Positions 1 through 12,200 of a stretch of DNA of 64,000 bases are shown here, one piece after another (position 1 is the first letter of the stretch; every line of letters begins with the position of its first letter). Origin of the DNA: Sisyra terminalis (lineage: Eukaryota; Arthropoda; Insecta; Neuroptera; Sisyridae); the NCBI GenBank assembly GCA_958496175.1, contig OY292274.1, positions 60,522,630-60,586,629 of the forward strand, written 5' to 3'. Below the pieces are notes generated by a model. The model did no database searches, was not told the origin of the DNA, and saw only the letters and a program-made list of their open reading frames with translations. The translations under genes were made by a program, and so were the position numbers.

Positions 1-49
1 ATATCAATTAAATATGATAAACTTTATGATTTTGGAAGCGAAATAGTTC

Positions 50-99
50 TAGTTTCTACTTTTACTTCAATGAGATACCTCATTGATGTGTAGAAACTA
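50..99. repeat. Nested 18-bp stem hairpin
   Basis: The outer arms TAGTTTCTAC (50-59) and GTAGAAACTA (90-99) are perfect complements. Inside them TCAATGAG (67-74) and CTCATTGA (79-86) form a second perfect stem with a 4-nt loop. The internal loops are 7 and 3 nt. It could fold as RNA or be the remnant of a small inverted-repeat element. No function can be assigned. Confidence 0.6.
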
Positions 100-212
100 A
101 AATGAATTAACACCTTGTACAATCTTGGATAGCTACGGCAAGTAATATTAAGCACAAAATCAATATTTGTTTAAGAAGAAAATTTAAATTTAAATTAACA
201 GAAAATAATTTA

Positions 213-446
213 TCAAAAACAGTCCGCAACTATTCTACAATCTTCAGGCCGCATGCGGTTCGCTAAGATTTTATGTGCGGCTGGAAAGACCAGTGAAAAG
301 AATATGCTTTCTAAAAATACAGATTGTAAACCATTAAAATCTTGAATAATAACTGATCCATAATGTCCTGGTCCATCTGATAACCATAACGTAACATAAA
401 TAAAAATATATGGACAGTTCTCATGAAATATCGAAATTCTTGTCCT
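213..446 (-). CDS. Unassigned C-terminal coding-like exon
   Basis: I do not recognise this protein. On the minus strand a frame is open for 80 codons from an in-frame stop at 453-455 down to a TGA at 213-215. It reads like real protein, with a mixed-composition stretch containing WLSDGPGHYGSVIIQDFNG, a hydrophobic stretch FLESIFFSLVFP, and an end at ILANRMRPEDCRIVADCF. A possible acceptor (AAAAG) lies at about 447. There is no start methionine in the open stretch, so it would be a last exon. A competing minus-strand frame across 311-595 is longer but looks less protein-like. It lies downstream of RFC5 exon 3 on the same strand, but it does not match the RFC5 C-terminus. It could belong to another gene, or be a relic or chance. 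Confidence 0.35.
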   Translation of the reverse strand, partial: RTRISIFHENCPYIFIYVTLWLSDGPGHYGSVIIQDFNGLQSVFLESIFFSLVFPAAHKILANRMRPEDCRIVADCF

Positions 447-455
447 TTTAAATTA

Positions 456-1237
456 TACAAAAATCTAAGCTCCCTATGCCGAGAATTGCACATATAGATT
501 GACACAATATTTGATGTAGCATATACGTGATATTGTAGAAAAAAAATATTTTTAAACTTTGATATCACATTTGTTTTCATAAAATTTTGAAACAAGTTTG
601 CTAATACTAGTAGTACTTTTTGTAGTATTATATGTACATAATATTTACAGTCAAATGACTAGTACGAAACCTGAAACTGGTTTTCGTTCATTTTGGTTCA
701 TTCATAGCGAGAAATGAATAAAATTAATACGACAACCATTAATATGCGCTACAATTGCTTCTTTTGTGTATAAATCAAAGTATGAAGAATGTAAACAATA
801 TCTTGCATAGAAAAGAATCATAATATAAAACTAATGACTATGAAAATTAAAATTCGATCCTTAAAAATCATTTTTTTTAAACAAATAAATTAATTTGCAA
901 GTAAATCTGGAAGCGGTTTGGCCCCTAAAAGATCTTCTTCCTTTTATTTTTAATTTTCCATATATATAGATTAACTGAAAAAAAATGGCAATAAATTCCA
1001 TAAAAGATATGTTTCTTTTTTAATCGTGGGTAAAACTTCCAAAATAAAGACTTTTTAATGATATTATGAATCTGAAGACAATCTGCTATAATTAATCAAT
1101 AATAACAGTAGTAATACAGCAGTGAAACCTTTCTTTTTCGAAGAAATTCAATAATTTAAGGAAACAAAGCAATAAGTTTATACTTTTCGTATTTAATTTT
1201 ATCCATTAACGCCAATTTAGGAAAATCTTTCACTTAC
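456..1237. other. RFC5 downstream intron or intergenic DNA
   Basis: AT-rich sequence following the exon 3 donor of RFC5. I find none of the expected RFC5 exon 4 peptide on the minus strand. A short minus-strand frame ending EEDLLGAKPLPDLLAN at about 898-945 looks protein-like but is only 16 codons long and has a stop directly upstream. Nothing else is recognisable. Confidence 0.4.
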
Positions 1238-1811
1238 TACGTCTGAGAGCATTTTGAGCATCATTGGTCATCGCATCGGCTTCATCCAAAATGATTAATT
1301 TAAAGCCTGATTTAAATATTGTTCTGGTACTCGCAAAATTCAATATTTGCCCACGTACGATTCCAATTCCACGATCATCAGAAGCATTCAATTCGAGAAC
1401 CATTGACGCAAATTGTCCTGGTGGATACATTTGACGAGCACACGCCAAAATTGTACTAGTTTTCCCAGTTCCTGGTGGTCCATAGAAAAGCAGGTGAGGT
1501 AGTTGGTCTTCATTAATGAATTTTTTTACTAAAAACATATTATTTTTATAATAACTTAATTAAGAGGCCGTATAGATACAGGTGAAAATAGGTGTAAGTT
1601 TGTTAATGTTTGTTTTATTTTTTAATGACAATACCTGTTTTAATAATATCTGCATGTGAAACTAATTCATCCAAGGAATTAGGACGGTATTTTTCAACCC
1701 TTAAAAATAAAAAATAATTAGATAAAACCAATTTATTATATTTCCCGCTAAAAAACATAAACATGCAATAACTTACCAAGGTAGATTAACTTTTGTTTTC
1801 CCCACTGTCAT
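1238..1811 (-). CDS. RFC5: Replication factor C subunit 5, 5' exons only
   Basis: Small AAA+ subunit of the RFC clamp loader, which opens and loads PCNA at primer-template junctions in the nucleus. Three exons are visible: 1811-1777, 1699-1635 and 1528-1238. They give 130 codons that close in phase. They start [12 protein letters not shown] and continue [19 protein letters not shown]. Then come the Walker A loop [10 protein letters not shown], the RFC box LNASDDRG, and the Walker B-type DEADAM, ending at NALRR with a good GTAAGT donor. The order and spacing match the N-terminal 40% of the family. The rest (sensor 2 region and collar domain) is not found between 1237 and 1, so it either follows a very large intron off the window or is lost here. 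The gene is divergent from ANKRD13. Confidence 0.93.
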
Positions 1812-2266
1812 TATAAAAACTTTAGAAATTTAATAAAAATGATAAAATTCGTAGTTTTTTCAAACAAAAAAATGAGAAATAGAATTAAATAGCGACAGTT
1901 TTAATATAAAAAAATATGAAAAATTCACCACGCTTTGGTTAAAAATCTGTAGAAAACATTTAAATCTTCGTTGACGTAATGATTATTTGACTCGATGCGC
2001 ATGCTTGGTGAGAATGTTTTCGAGTAAAAGTTACTAGAAACGTGAAAATGTCCCTAGAAAATTGGAAAAGTGGGCCGATTGGAAAGTGATTGTTGACCGG
2101 CGGTGAGCTGTCAAAGCTGTGCGAACATTTCGTTCAATCTGTCACAGAAGAACGAAGAGTTAACATTTTATTTTCCCAATTTATTTTTGTATATAACTTT
2201 TAAGCTGTGTATTATCAACATTTATACCAAACAAATCTTCAAGTGTCTTAATAAAAATTTACAACA
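1812..2266. promoter_or_regulatory. Bidirectional promoter RFC5 / ANKRD13
   Basis: The 455 bp between two divergent start codons must hold both 5' UTRs and both core promoters. The central part (about 1930-2150) is noticeably richer in G and C than the flanks. No clear TATA box faces either gene at the usual distance, which fits housekeeping promoters. Confidence 0.5.
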
Positions 2267-5200
2267 ATGACTACTATCGACGATATCAAATCTGAATATC
2301 CTTTGCACTGGCTGGTGTGGAATAACGCTTACACGGATTTGCAGGACGAATTAGCCAAACGTATTGTAAGTCGCTAATTCTAACAAAGAAATTCCTTAAG
2401 TGTATACATTTAAAACTTTCATCAAAACTTTCATTTCGCAATCACAATACTAGAAATTCCAATTTAACCTTTCCCAAATTACCAAGCCTCAAATTCTTGG
2501 TGTACATATATTTAAAATAATTGTACTTGTTAATTTTTAACTTTGAATCTTTTTTAATTTAGGTTTTGATTTGTCTCCATTGTTATATTCCAATAACTTG
2601 AGAAGGTAGAAAAGAACATGAATAAAACTGTAAACATTGTGTGCAAAGCACTTTGTTCTGGGAAAGCTCTCACTTTCTTCATTTGCTTCTTTATTAACAG
2701 TAAAAGCTTGAGAAAGACAAAATCCTTCTCAAAACTTTTTGCCATGTATTTTCAAATATGCTGTATCTATTTTACAATTACATCATTTAACCTGGATTGA
2801 TTTTTTCCTCATGGTTTGAAACTTAAATTTCGTCTTAATGAAGATACCTATAAATTTATGATCCAATTAGTAATGTTTCATACGCGTAAAATAAATCCGT
2901 ACTTATTCTAAATAAATTCAATGAGAAGACATAGTAGTGCTGAAATTATTGTTTTTTCTTGAATTCTAATATAAGAATCCTTACATGTTGAATATGAATA
3001 ATAAAATTAACATGGATCTTAATGTTTTTTTTTAGCATGATAAAGAAAAAAAGGACAATCGTGGACGTACACCATTAATGTTAGCTGTTACTTTAGGTCA
3101 TTTAGAATCAGTTCGTACTCTTTTACAATTTGATACAAATGTCAATTGTGAAAACTCCGAAGGATGGACCGGTAATGCTTACATGTTTCAAAGTAATGAA
3201 AGCTTTTTTGAAATGAATGAATTTTAGCGGTTCAAGAAGCAGTCGCCACTGGAGATCCCGAACTTCTAGCTCTAGTCTTAGAACGTCGAGATTTCCAAAG
3301 ATACACAAGCCGAGTGGCTGGCATTCCTGAATTGTTACAACGTTTGAAACAAGCTCCGGATTTCTATGTAGAAATGAAATGGGAATTTACTAGTTGGGGT
3401 ATTGAAAGATTTATCAGACTTTGAATTTGAAATATGAAACATAAAAATTATTTCAGTCCCTCTGGTATCTCGAATGTGTCCTAGTGATACCTATAAAGTG
3501 TATAAACAAGGCTCCAATGTTCGAATAGATACAACTCTCCTAGGATTTGATCATACCAATTGGCAACGAGGGAATCGAAGTTACGTTTTTAAAGGACAAA
3601 GTATGTAGATGTCGCAATTCAAATAAACATTTAATATTTAATATAAAATTTAACAGCAATTCGGCCTCCTGAGGCAATTTATTGTCATCGCAGTTACATT
3701 TTTAAACTGTCAAAACGACCAGGTGAACGCAACTTGCCTCCTGTAAAACGTTTTTGCTTCAATCTGACCATTTTTCACATATTACCTTAGGCTTTTAGCG
3801 AATTTATGTCTTAAAGTGCTAATTGACATAGGCTTGATTAGATTTATATTCGGAATAAAAGAAAAAAATGTAAATTTAATCGCTTATTTTTCTAAATAGA
3901 CGATGGAGCAACAATGATGGAAGTGGATCATGAAACGAAGCAAGTTTATATTGAAGTAATGCGGGTAACGGAAGCCGAAGGGTTGCTTTTGACGCCCCCA
4001 GAACAAGCTATTGAACAACGCCTAACGACACCCTTAAGTACGACTTACGTAGATACCGATAAAATAAGCTTTGAAAGGTATTTATTCAAAATTCAAACAG
4101 AATATAGCAAAGTTAAGTTTATTAATAAAAACTATTATATAATTTGATCATTAGGAATAAAGCGGGTCTTTGGGGATGGCGATCGGATAAAATTGAAACC
4201 GTCAATGGATATGAATGTAAAGTATTTAGCGCAAGTAACGTAGAACTAGTAACAAAAACGCGAACAGAACACCTAACCGATAGTGACAAAGCTCGAGCAA
4301 AACAACCAAAAACACCACTTCAAAGTTTCCTGGGCATTGCGGAAATTGAAGAAAAAACTGTATTAACTGACGATGCTAAAGTACAATAGATAAGGTTTTC
4401 AATTTATCGATATTATATTGGAGTTACTTTTAGGAGGAATACACACATACGGGTAATCCATGTAATATTACTCCAGAAGAATATTTTGATAAGTTAGCGG
4501 ATTTAAAAGGTCGTGACATTGGTCGACCCAAAGAGGTGAATACAAAAATTCAGAAGTTTAAAGCTACGTTGTGGTTATCGGAAAACTATCCATTGTCTCT
4601 CCAAGAACAGATAATGCCAATTGTTGATTTAATGGCGATATCAAGTTCACACTTTGCCAAATTAAAAGATTTTATTCAAATGCAATTGCCGGCTGGTTTT
4701 CCGGTTAAAATTGGTACGAACGAAAAGGATTAAATTTGAACTCGTTCCAGTGTTCTTGTTACTATTTACTATTATTTTTTAGAAATTCCTTTGTTTCACG
4801 TATTAAACGCGAGAATTACTTTCGGAAATATATTTGGTTTAGATTCACAAGTCCCAAATGTGTCCAGGATAGAGGATGTTGATCGAGTTACTTGTATTGT
4901 GGATGATTCATGTTTTGCAGTTCCTCCTGGATATGTTCAACTTGGTAAAATTATCATTGGATTAATTTAAAAAAAAAAAAACATTTTTTTTTCTTTTGTT
5001 GAAGGTTCAGAGGTACGAAGACAGTTTAGTATAGAGGAAGAGGATGATTTATTACAGTTTGCAATCCAACAAAGTTTAGTGGAAGCGGGAAGTGAAAGAG
5101 ATGAGGTAATCATTTAAAATAATCCGATAATTGAAATTTTTAATTTAATTTGTTCAAAGGTTGACATTTGGGAAGCTTTGAAAGCGCAACGACCTTCCAG

Positions 5201-5793
5201 ACCGAATACACCAAATTTAGTTAGTGAAGAAGAAAGGCAATTGCAAAGGTATGGGAAAAGAAAAAACGAAAATTATTGAAATAACGAATTCAAATATTTA
5301 TTCAGAGCTAATACTCCATCGGGACGAAAATCGTCACTTTCTGTTACTGATTGTTCTTATGCTTCATCCAAATTGTCCCCTTTTAGAAAAGTGTAACCAG
5401 TTTTAACTGAAAGCTTTTGTGTTAATAGCTAGACTTTTTAACAATCCGTCGCTTTACGTGAATTGTTTGCGTTAGTTTTAAATCCTTGAAATGTCTTTGA
5501 GTATATTATTAATTGTATAGCTAGTAATTTGGTATTTGCACTGATCCTTTAGAGCGATACAAGCGAGCTTGGCAATATGCGCCGAAAACAAACAGATGAC
5601 AGCTTCCGGTGGATTGTCGAATTCATCGAGCAGTCCGGATGATTTGGTTAACCCGCAGCTTAACAATGAGGATGCTGATTTACATATGGCGATATTGTTG
5701 TCACAACAGGAACGGGAGCAGGCAGAACAGGAAAGGTTACAAGAACAGCAAATGCTTGAGCAAGTGTTGCGGCTATCACTGACTGATAAATAA
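2267..5793 (+). CDS. ANKRD13: Ankyrin repeat domain protein 13 (UIM adaptor)
   Basis: A ubiquitin-binding endocytic adaptor. In the family, UIMs bind K63-linked ubiquitin on internalising receptors at the plasma membrane and endosomes. Model exons: 2267-2365, 3036-3171, 3228-3398, 3457-3600, 3900-4077, 4155-4380, 4434-4713, 4783-4944, 5005-5105, 5160-5248 and 5553-5793. These give 608 aa in frame, close to vertebrate family lengths. Ankyrin repeats occupy about residues 10-110 ([19 protein letters not shown]). The GPCR-chaperone-like domain follows, with [18 protein letters not shown]-type (ITPEEYF), DIGRP and KFKATLWL. The tail has four UIM-like helices: [37 protein letters not shown] and [11 protein letters not shown]. 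The exon 6 donor (GTACAA at 4381) is weak and is inferred from continuity. A frame at 5306-5390 could be an alternative exon. Intron 1 (670 bp) holds nothing recognised. Confidence 0.93.
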
Positions 5794-5948
5794 AAACTAA
5801 ATTCAAGATAACATTTAGTTCTGTTATCATGGTCAGGATATTTGTGATATATTTAATATTAATGTTCTCATCGTTCTTATTATGATTTTGATTTATGTAC
5901 AAGAATAATGAGCAGCAATAACAAAACGCCTATTCAGCCGTTGTGGAA

Positions 5949-5954
5949 AATAAA
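5949..5954 (+). terminator. Candidate poly(A) signal for ANKRD13
   Basis: A canonical AATAAA lies 156 bp past the stop codon and is the first clear one downstream. Further AATAAA-like hexamers occur nearby, so the exact cleavage site is not decided. Confidence 0.4.
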
Positions 5955-7336
5955 TTATCAATTGATTAGTGAAATGAGAAAATGATTGTAAATAATTTAT
6001 ACTTATCCTATAAGCAATATATTGGTATTTCAAAATAAATACTTATTACATTCAACAATTATTGCTGTATAGTGTATACATAAAATTTATGAATATATTA
6101 TAGCAATCGAAAGTATCATAAATAATTCATGGAAAATTTAAAAACTGAATTGTGAGTTTCTAAAGCGCTAACATGTTTTTAACGTGAGTGGACAAAACAG
6201 AACATGGCAAAACATAACAATGAAACAGAACAATCACAAGAAGTTAAAGGAGTAGTTAATAATATAATTCTTTATAGTCTTATATTACCCTTTAATATGT
6301 AAGTGTATCCTGTAAGTGCGTTCCCTAGTGAAACATACTTTTTCCATCAGTTAGATAAATTAAATATGAGACTCTTTTTTTTTATTTTACCATATTGTTG
6401 TTTTATCATGTTCTATTCTGTCAAGTTCTGTTTTTTCATGCAACCGTTTTAACTTAGCTTCATATTTTGAAATATTGAATTAGTTAATTTTTTACAGTTA
6501 TGAACGATATTTTAAAAAATATGTAGGTTCAAGTTCCTCTAACGACCAGTATTTCTACAGGGAAAAAATGAGTAATGAGCAATGTATTAGTTTCTAAACG
6601 ATAGAAAAAAAATCATGGTAATTAAAATGAACACTTCTTGTATAATGCATTAAATTAATTTAAGTCTTAAACGTTACTCTTTGGTTTATTATTTTGCACG
6701 TTTTATCAATCAGTACAACTAAATCTTCTAAATATACTCAGCAATTACTATAAAAAACTTGATTTTGTCAAGTTTACGTTTATAAATAAGAGGGAAATTT
6801 TACATTGAAAAAATAGATAAAGATTTTTTACAAAGTTTACAAATATTTTTTTTACTAATTGCATTGAAACGCATCATTTTTATAACATTTCAAACGTAGC
6901 CTATCGATCAGTAGATTCAAAGTTAATGTCAGACTGATCACTCTTAAGTAAATGTCCAATTGAACTGCCATTAAAACTAATGTGCATTGTAATCAAAACG
7001 ATTTAATTATGTGAAAATCAGTTATTCAATGTAGTTTTTTATTTTTATTAATTCTTTGATAGGTATTGATATTTATCATTTGAGGAAAATTAAGGAAAAC
7101 AATTCCATTTGTTATCGATTTATTTTTCTTTTTATATAACATAATTTATTATTAATTATTTAAAAGTGCAATCTGTACTAGAAATTGTTATTATTTATAT
7201 TATAAAATTTCTTTACTAATAAAGATGAATGAAAAAGGAAATCATAATGGTCGTCATTATCAAGCCATGTTTTCTTGAGCTCTGAAAAAAAGTAAGCAGT
7301 TTAAATTTAGAAGTAACAATCGGTTAACTATTTGAT
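5955..7336. other. Gene-free AT-rich spacer
   Basis: Separates the convergent ends of ANKRD13 and LIN37, and so contains their 3' UTRs. No open frame, RNA gene or repeat that I can support. Confidence 0.5.
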
Positions 7337-8642
7337 TTAGTACCGAGAATAAATTGCGGTTAAAATTGCTGTACTAGCAGCGTAGCGATCTTCATACTTT
7401 CGAGCCTGTTCTTGCCATTTACGGCGAACATTGACCCAGCGATCTGTATGCATTTGAAGTAGATCTTCTCGAGTTGGAAGCTTGTCCTAAAAATTTTATG
7501 AAATTTACAATGTTTTATGATGTAAATTTTATGGAGTGTATATTTTACGGTAAACGTAAATAATGAACAAAATATTTTAACGTTTTTGATGTTTGCCCTT
7601 ATATTTCGATTGCCAAGCAATCATTGGTCTTCAAAGAATATAGGATCTTTTTGCAAGTATCATCTGTCCATTCTGTGGATAATAGTTGGTGTCCACTGAT
7701 GAAGTTTGTTTGGCAATCGAAATACTTATTTAGACAATACGTCAACAATCTTTTTAAAACATGAGTTTGATATTTCAATTTCACTGTTATATATTTTCAT
7801 TTGCACAGTGTAAAACGATAAAGTAAACGAAAAATGATTTTTAAATCGTACATTATTCGGATCGAGAAAGTCTGTGTTGTAATCCTTTTGAACTTGTTCA
7901 GCTAATGGAGTTGGAATACGATTTACTAATTCCAATGCAGGTGGTGGTAGTTCGTGAATTTCAGAAGGTATATTATCGTCTTGACCATTTAAAGACAAAT
8001 TTCCAGAACGATCAGGTTCAGGACTCGATAATCGCCGTCTAAAGTTAATTAATTAATATAATTATTAATTTCAATGCAGCTCTTATAATTTAAGTCCTAC
8101 TTTACAACTAAAGCTGGATTACGAGGTTGATTGGCCATCCAAGCCCTGCAAATCGGATAAAGTGGAGTGTCTTCTTCAAATTGAGCCAAATCAACGCTCC
8201 GATCAAATAATTTCATGACATAGGTATGATGAAAAACATTATTGCTCGATGCATCCGTTCTACGGCGTTTGGTACGTGTAGGTCGAGATGAATCCAAACT
8301 AAATTTAACAAATATTAAACATAATTACATTAAAACAACAATTTTTTTCTTTACATATGCTTTTTTTGGTTTCGGAGCTTGTTTTTTGAATCTTCATCAC
8401 TGGAAGCTGTGTCATCTCCGGAATGCTGAACTAAATCCTGCAAAGCTCCCTTGAGACGGTGTCGAGCAAACAGCATATCATTTTCCGCTGAAAATATTTT
8501 GAAATTTAAAATTTTCGAACTAACAGAAAACGACATTAGGAGTATAACACAAAAATATTTTTTTTTAAAATAAAACTTTCAGAAATCTATAATTTCAAAC
8601 GCAACACTTACAATGAGGCTCTTCCTTAACTTCAACTTTCAT
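7337..8642 (-). CDS. LIN37: LIN37 / Mip40, MuvB (DREAM) subunit
   Basis: Core subunit of the MuvB complex, which with E2F-DP and a pocket protein represses cell-cycle genes in quiescence (mip40 in flies). Exons: 8642-8612, 8487-8355, 8298-8101, 8038-7852 and 7486-7337. The 232 codons close in phase. The first exon is a 10-codon acidic/basic stub ([10 protein letters not shown]). The family signature [13 protein letters not shown] lies at about residues 101-113. A basic patch KRRR (about 65-68) could be the nuclear signal. The C-terminus, [12 protein letters not shown] then [17 protein letters not shown], resembles the conserved end of animal LIN37. Introns are 56-365 bp. It is divergent from KSR. 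Confidence 0.93.
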
Positions 8643-9258
8643 TTTTGTTTATAAATTTCACTTGATTATTAAATTATTTTAAATAATATTAATCGTAAAC
8701 TTATTGTAATGATTTTAATCAAAAGATGCAAACGATACTAAAGTCTATTATGAAGTCTATGTACGCTATGTACTTTTGTTGACGCTTCTAAAATCTAAAC
8801 GATGAGATTGACAGAGAAGACACTACCTAATTTTAGTTTGGCAGAAAGAGAAAGTAAATTTTAAAATGCAATAAAAGAATACAATAATTGAGGTTTTTAA
8901 ACAAACATGTGCAGAAGAAAAGATTAAGAATGATTCATTAGTGAAAAAATTAAATACACTTTTCAGAAAAAAGTTGTTTTTACTATATTCATTGAAGCAT
9001 TTATTAACAATAATTTAAAAAATTTAAAAAATTAATTCATGTCCTGCAAGGTGTCCAACTGTAAAAATGTCATGAAAAACGTATCCAGAGGTGGCACACC
9101 TGATTGGATGGAACTTGTTTCAAGATGGTTGTAAAATAATATAAACTGATGATTGATTTAACGTCAAAATATTATGTACAATGTATTCGTGTCGATTTAG
9201 CGATGCATTTGACGTAAATAGTAGCGATAACAGCTAATCGGTACGTCCAGCAACTGTA
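8643..9258. promoter_or_regulatory. Divergent promoter region LIN37 / KSR
   Basis: 616 bp between opposite start codons. It must contain both transcription starts. No TATA box is placed convincingly. The sequence is AT-rich with a less AT-rich stretch at about 9050-9258 in front of KSR. Confidence 0.45.
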
Positions 9259-12200
9259 ATGGATGCCAATGACGAGATAATAAAAGTGAGAGAAGCTCTG
9301 AAGGTCGTACAACCCATGATTGACATTTCTGCAGACCGTTTAAATGGATTACGAACTCAATGTGCAACAAGTGTAGACCTCACACGCCAAGAAATCCGCA
9401 CTCTTGAGGTAAATAAAAGTCTACCATATTGGCCCAACATTTCCCTCTGGGATTATTTCCAATGCGGCTTTCTGTAATCGATCTTTTTCATAGGGTAAAC
9501 TGCTGAAAATGTTCGCTCGTCAATTAGTCATTAAGTCGAAACTACGTGGAGAAGCTGCCTTGGTTTTTCGTGATATACCATCAGTGAGACAGTGGCTGCA
9601 GGTGGTTGGTCTTCAGAAGCAATCGATTGACGGAATTTGCGAACGAGTCGATTCATTAGAATCGCTTCAAGAAAAGACTGACCATGACCTCAACAATATC
9701 CTCAAGGATCGCAAAGCCAATCCTGATGAATCAAGGCGATTGTATCGAGCACTGTTTAATCTCAAACGTTACACAGGTTCTATTTTGCTTTCCATTTTCC
9801 CCATTTAGTTTAGTGTAAGTGCGTCTATACTTCAATGTATAGTGAAGATAGGTTCCCATGAAAATTTTCCCAAAAAATTGTAAGAATAAAAAAACTTTTT
9901 TACATCTCTATAAGCAAAGTAACTGTTATTGCATGAATGGCTTTGAAAATTATCAATGATTAATACATATTTATTGAATAATGAATTATTAATATATTTA
10001 CCATAATTTCATCAATAATGAAATGCATTTGTCCTTTTGTGGATTATTACAAATTAAAAATAAAAGTTTAAATCTTTTAAGGTTGAAATAATGATGGTGG
10101 GTTTCAGATATTCTTCAACGAGGAGATAAAAACACGGAAGAACCAAGTGATTTGGAGCTATATTGGGACTCTTGGGACAGACATCATCGGCACAAAACTT
10201 CCGGAAGTTTATCTCCGCATGTTTCTCGGAATAAAGCACTTGTCGATCAGCAACAAAATGCGGTATTAACAACGACTGACGATACTGGTTTAACCACAAC
10301 AACATTTCCAAATTTATCTTTAAATTATTACAACAACAATAACAATCATGATTATAATAGTAGCGATAGTTCAATGTCATCTTTAGCTTCTTACTTACAA
10401 TCACCGCCCTCAACACCGCCTGTTAACTCTAAAATAAAAAGTATAGAAATGATAAATTAATCGATTGCATTAATTAATTGTGATGATTTAATTTTAGCTG
10501 CAACTGTAACCGAAAAACACAAATTTCCAAGTACACCTCCACCGCACAAAAAACATCACACAGTCGGTCGTACAACCACTAGCGCTTTATTGCCCGGCTC
10601 ATTTCCATTGACCAAATCTAAATCTCATGAATCACAATTGTCGACTCGAGCACCTGAAAACGGAGATAATTCAAGGTAATTATTCAGTTATTATATAAAA
10701 AAATTGAACTAATAGTGTTTTTTCTTATGTCAGTATGGATTTGTTAACCACCCAAGGTCCAGTTCGACGTGGTCGCTTACCGACCGAGCCGGGTCTGACA
10801 TCGACTCAGGAAATCTATGGATCAAATAGCCCTCTAAATATAAGTTCAGCGACGGCAAGTCCCGTGGGAATTAGTCCCATAGGCATGCCATCTAGTCCAG
10901 CACCCTCCCTGATATCCCAACTAACCAGTCCTGATATAACGAGCCCATCACCTAGTCCGGCTCATTCGACGACCGCGAGTTCTTCCATTCCTCCACCCAG
11001 TCCTCAATTGATGTGCATGTCAAATGTTGTAAGTCCTTGCACGCCTAAATCAAATGTCCCTTCAATTTTTAACAACTCCAGCAAAACGCCAAGTCCTTTA
11101 ACTCCTGGTCCGCTTAGTACAGCGTCTCCATATAATTCCATGAATGCTTCAATCGTCACAACTGTTTCCTCTGTTCCAGTGTCGGTTAGTCCCGCAACTT
11201 CCAGTCCTATAGTTGTAAGTCCTGCTTCCCTCAGTCCTATTAGTCCAAATGTATCGAAACGATTTAACAAACTGCCGCACTCAATCGCAAGTCCACATAC
11301 GCCACGATCTAAATTTGTTGAAACTAGTCCTCTCATTACACATAGCACCAACTCAGCGACTGTAAGCCCCGTAATTATGAGTCCTTTAAAATCGCCAGCA
11401 ACGCCCGGTATTGATAGTGAAGATAGCAATAGTTCATGTAAGTATCAATCGACTAAATACAGAAAAATCGTATTTATAATTACGCATTTTTCATTATAGC
11501 GAGTCTACAAGTACCTAAATCTCCACACAAAAATGTAAACAGTGGATCAAGCGGTGGGAACTCTAACGATCCGGGAGCCTCTATGTCTATGCGTCATTAT
11601 ATAGCACATCGCTTCACCAAAATGTATAAGATGATGACAACGTGTGATTACTGTGATAAACAAATGTTTTTTGTAACTGGTTTGAAATGTCGTGAATGTA
11701 AATTTAAGTGTCATCGCGAATGTGTACAAAAGGTGCCCCCCTCGTGTGGTCTGCCTTCAGAATTAGTAAATGTATTCAAAAGACACATTAGTCCGAATGG
11801 TAAAGATGTAATATATGTGAACGATATTGTTTGTAAACGGCTTAATTTTATTTTGTAGCACCTCAAAGTCAATCGCCAAATCCAGGACAAACCCCAATGT
11901 CATCTCCGATTCATCACCACAATAATATTTTATCAAACTTTCTACGCGAAAGGAAACGCTCGCATCCACAACCCACTATCAACATGGCGCAATTTTTAGT
12001 AAGTTTGCCCAATGGAAATATAATAAGTTGTGGATCATGTGAAAATTATGTGGAGACAAATTTTGTAAAGCTTTTCTTCTATAAGTAAATTTGGTTTAGA
12101 ACAATTAATCTTGCTTAGAATAAAAACAAATAATTCTTTCAATTTATAACAAATTTGAATTCTATATTTTCAGCGACAAGAATCAAGTTCAAACACTTCT

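Noticed and set aside
605..720. Apparent similarity to 34420-34530 (shared GAAACC and TTCATTCATT words)
   Set aside because: The matches are short, AT-rich and not collinear enough to claim a dispersed repeat family without an alignment.
898..945. Minus-strand mini-frame ending EEDLLGAKPLPDLLAN
   Set aside because: Only 16 codons with an in-frame stop directly upstream and a poor acceptor. Not enough to call an exon.
3657..3789. Extra ANKRD13 exon after the acceptor TTAACAG at 3656
   Set aside because: It reads open for a while but ends in a stop. Joining 3600 directly to 3900 restores the family sequence in phase.
5306..5390. Additional ANKRD13 exon [12 protein letters not shown]...
   Set aside because: It is open with an acceptor, but its donor leaves the wrong phase for the next exon. 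Skipping it rebuilds a UIM helix (QRAIQASL) exactly.
11004..11429. 141-codon minus-strand frame across the KSR linker
   Set aside because: A shadow of the Ser/Pro-rich KSR exon on the opposite strand, created by its biased codon use.
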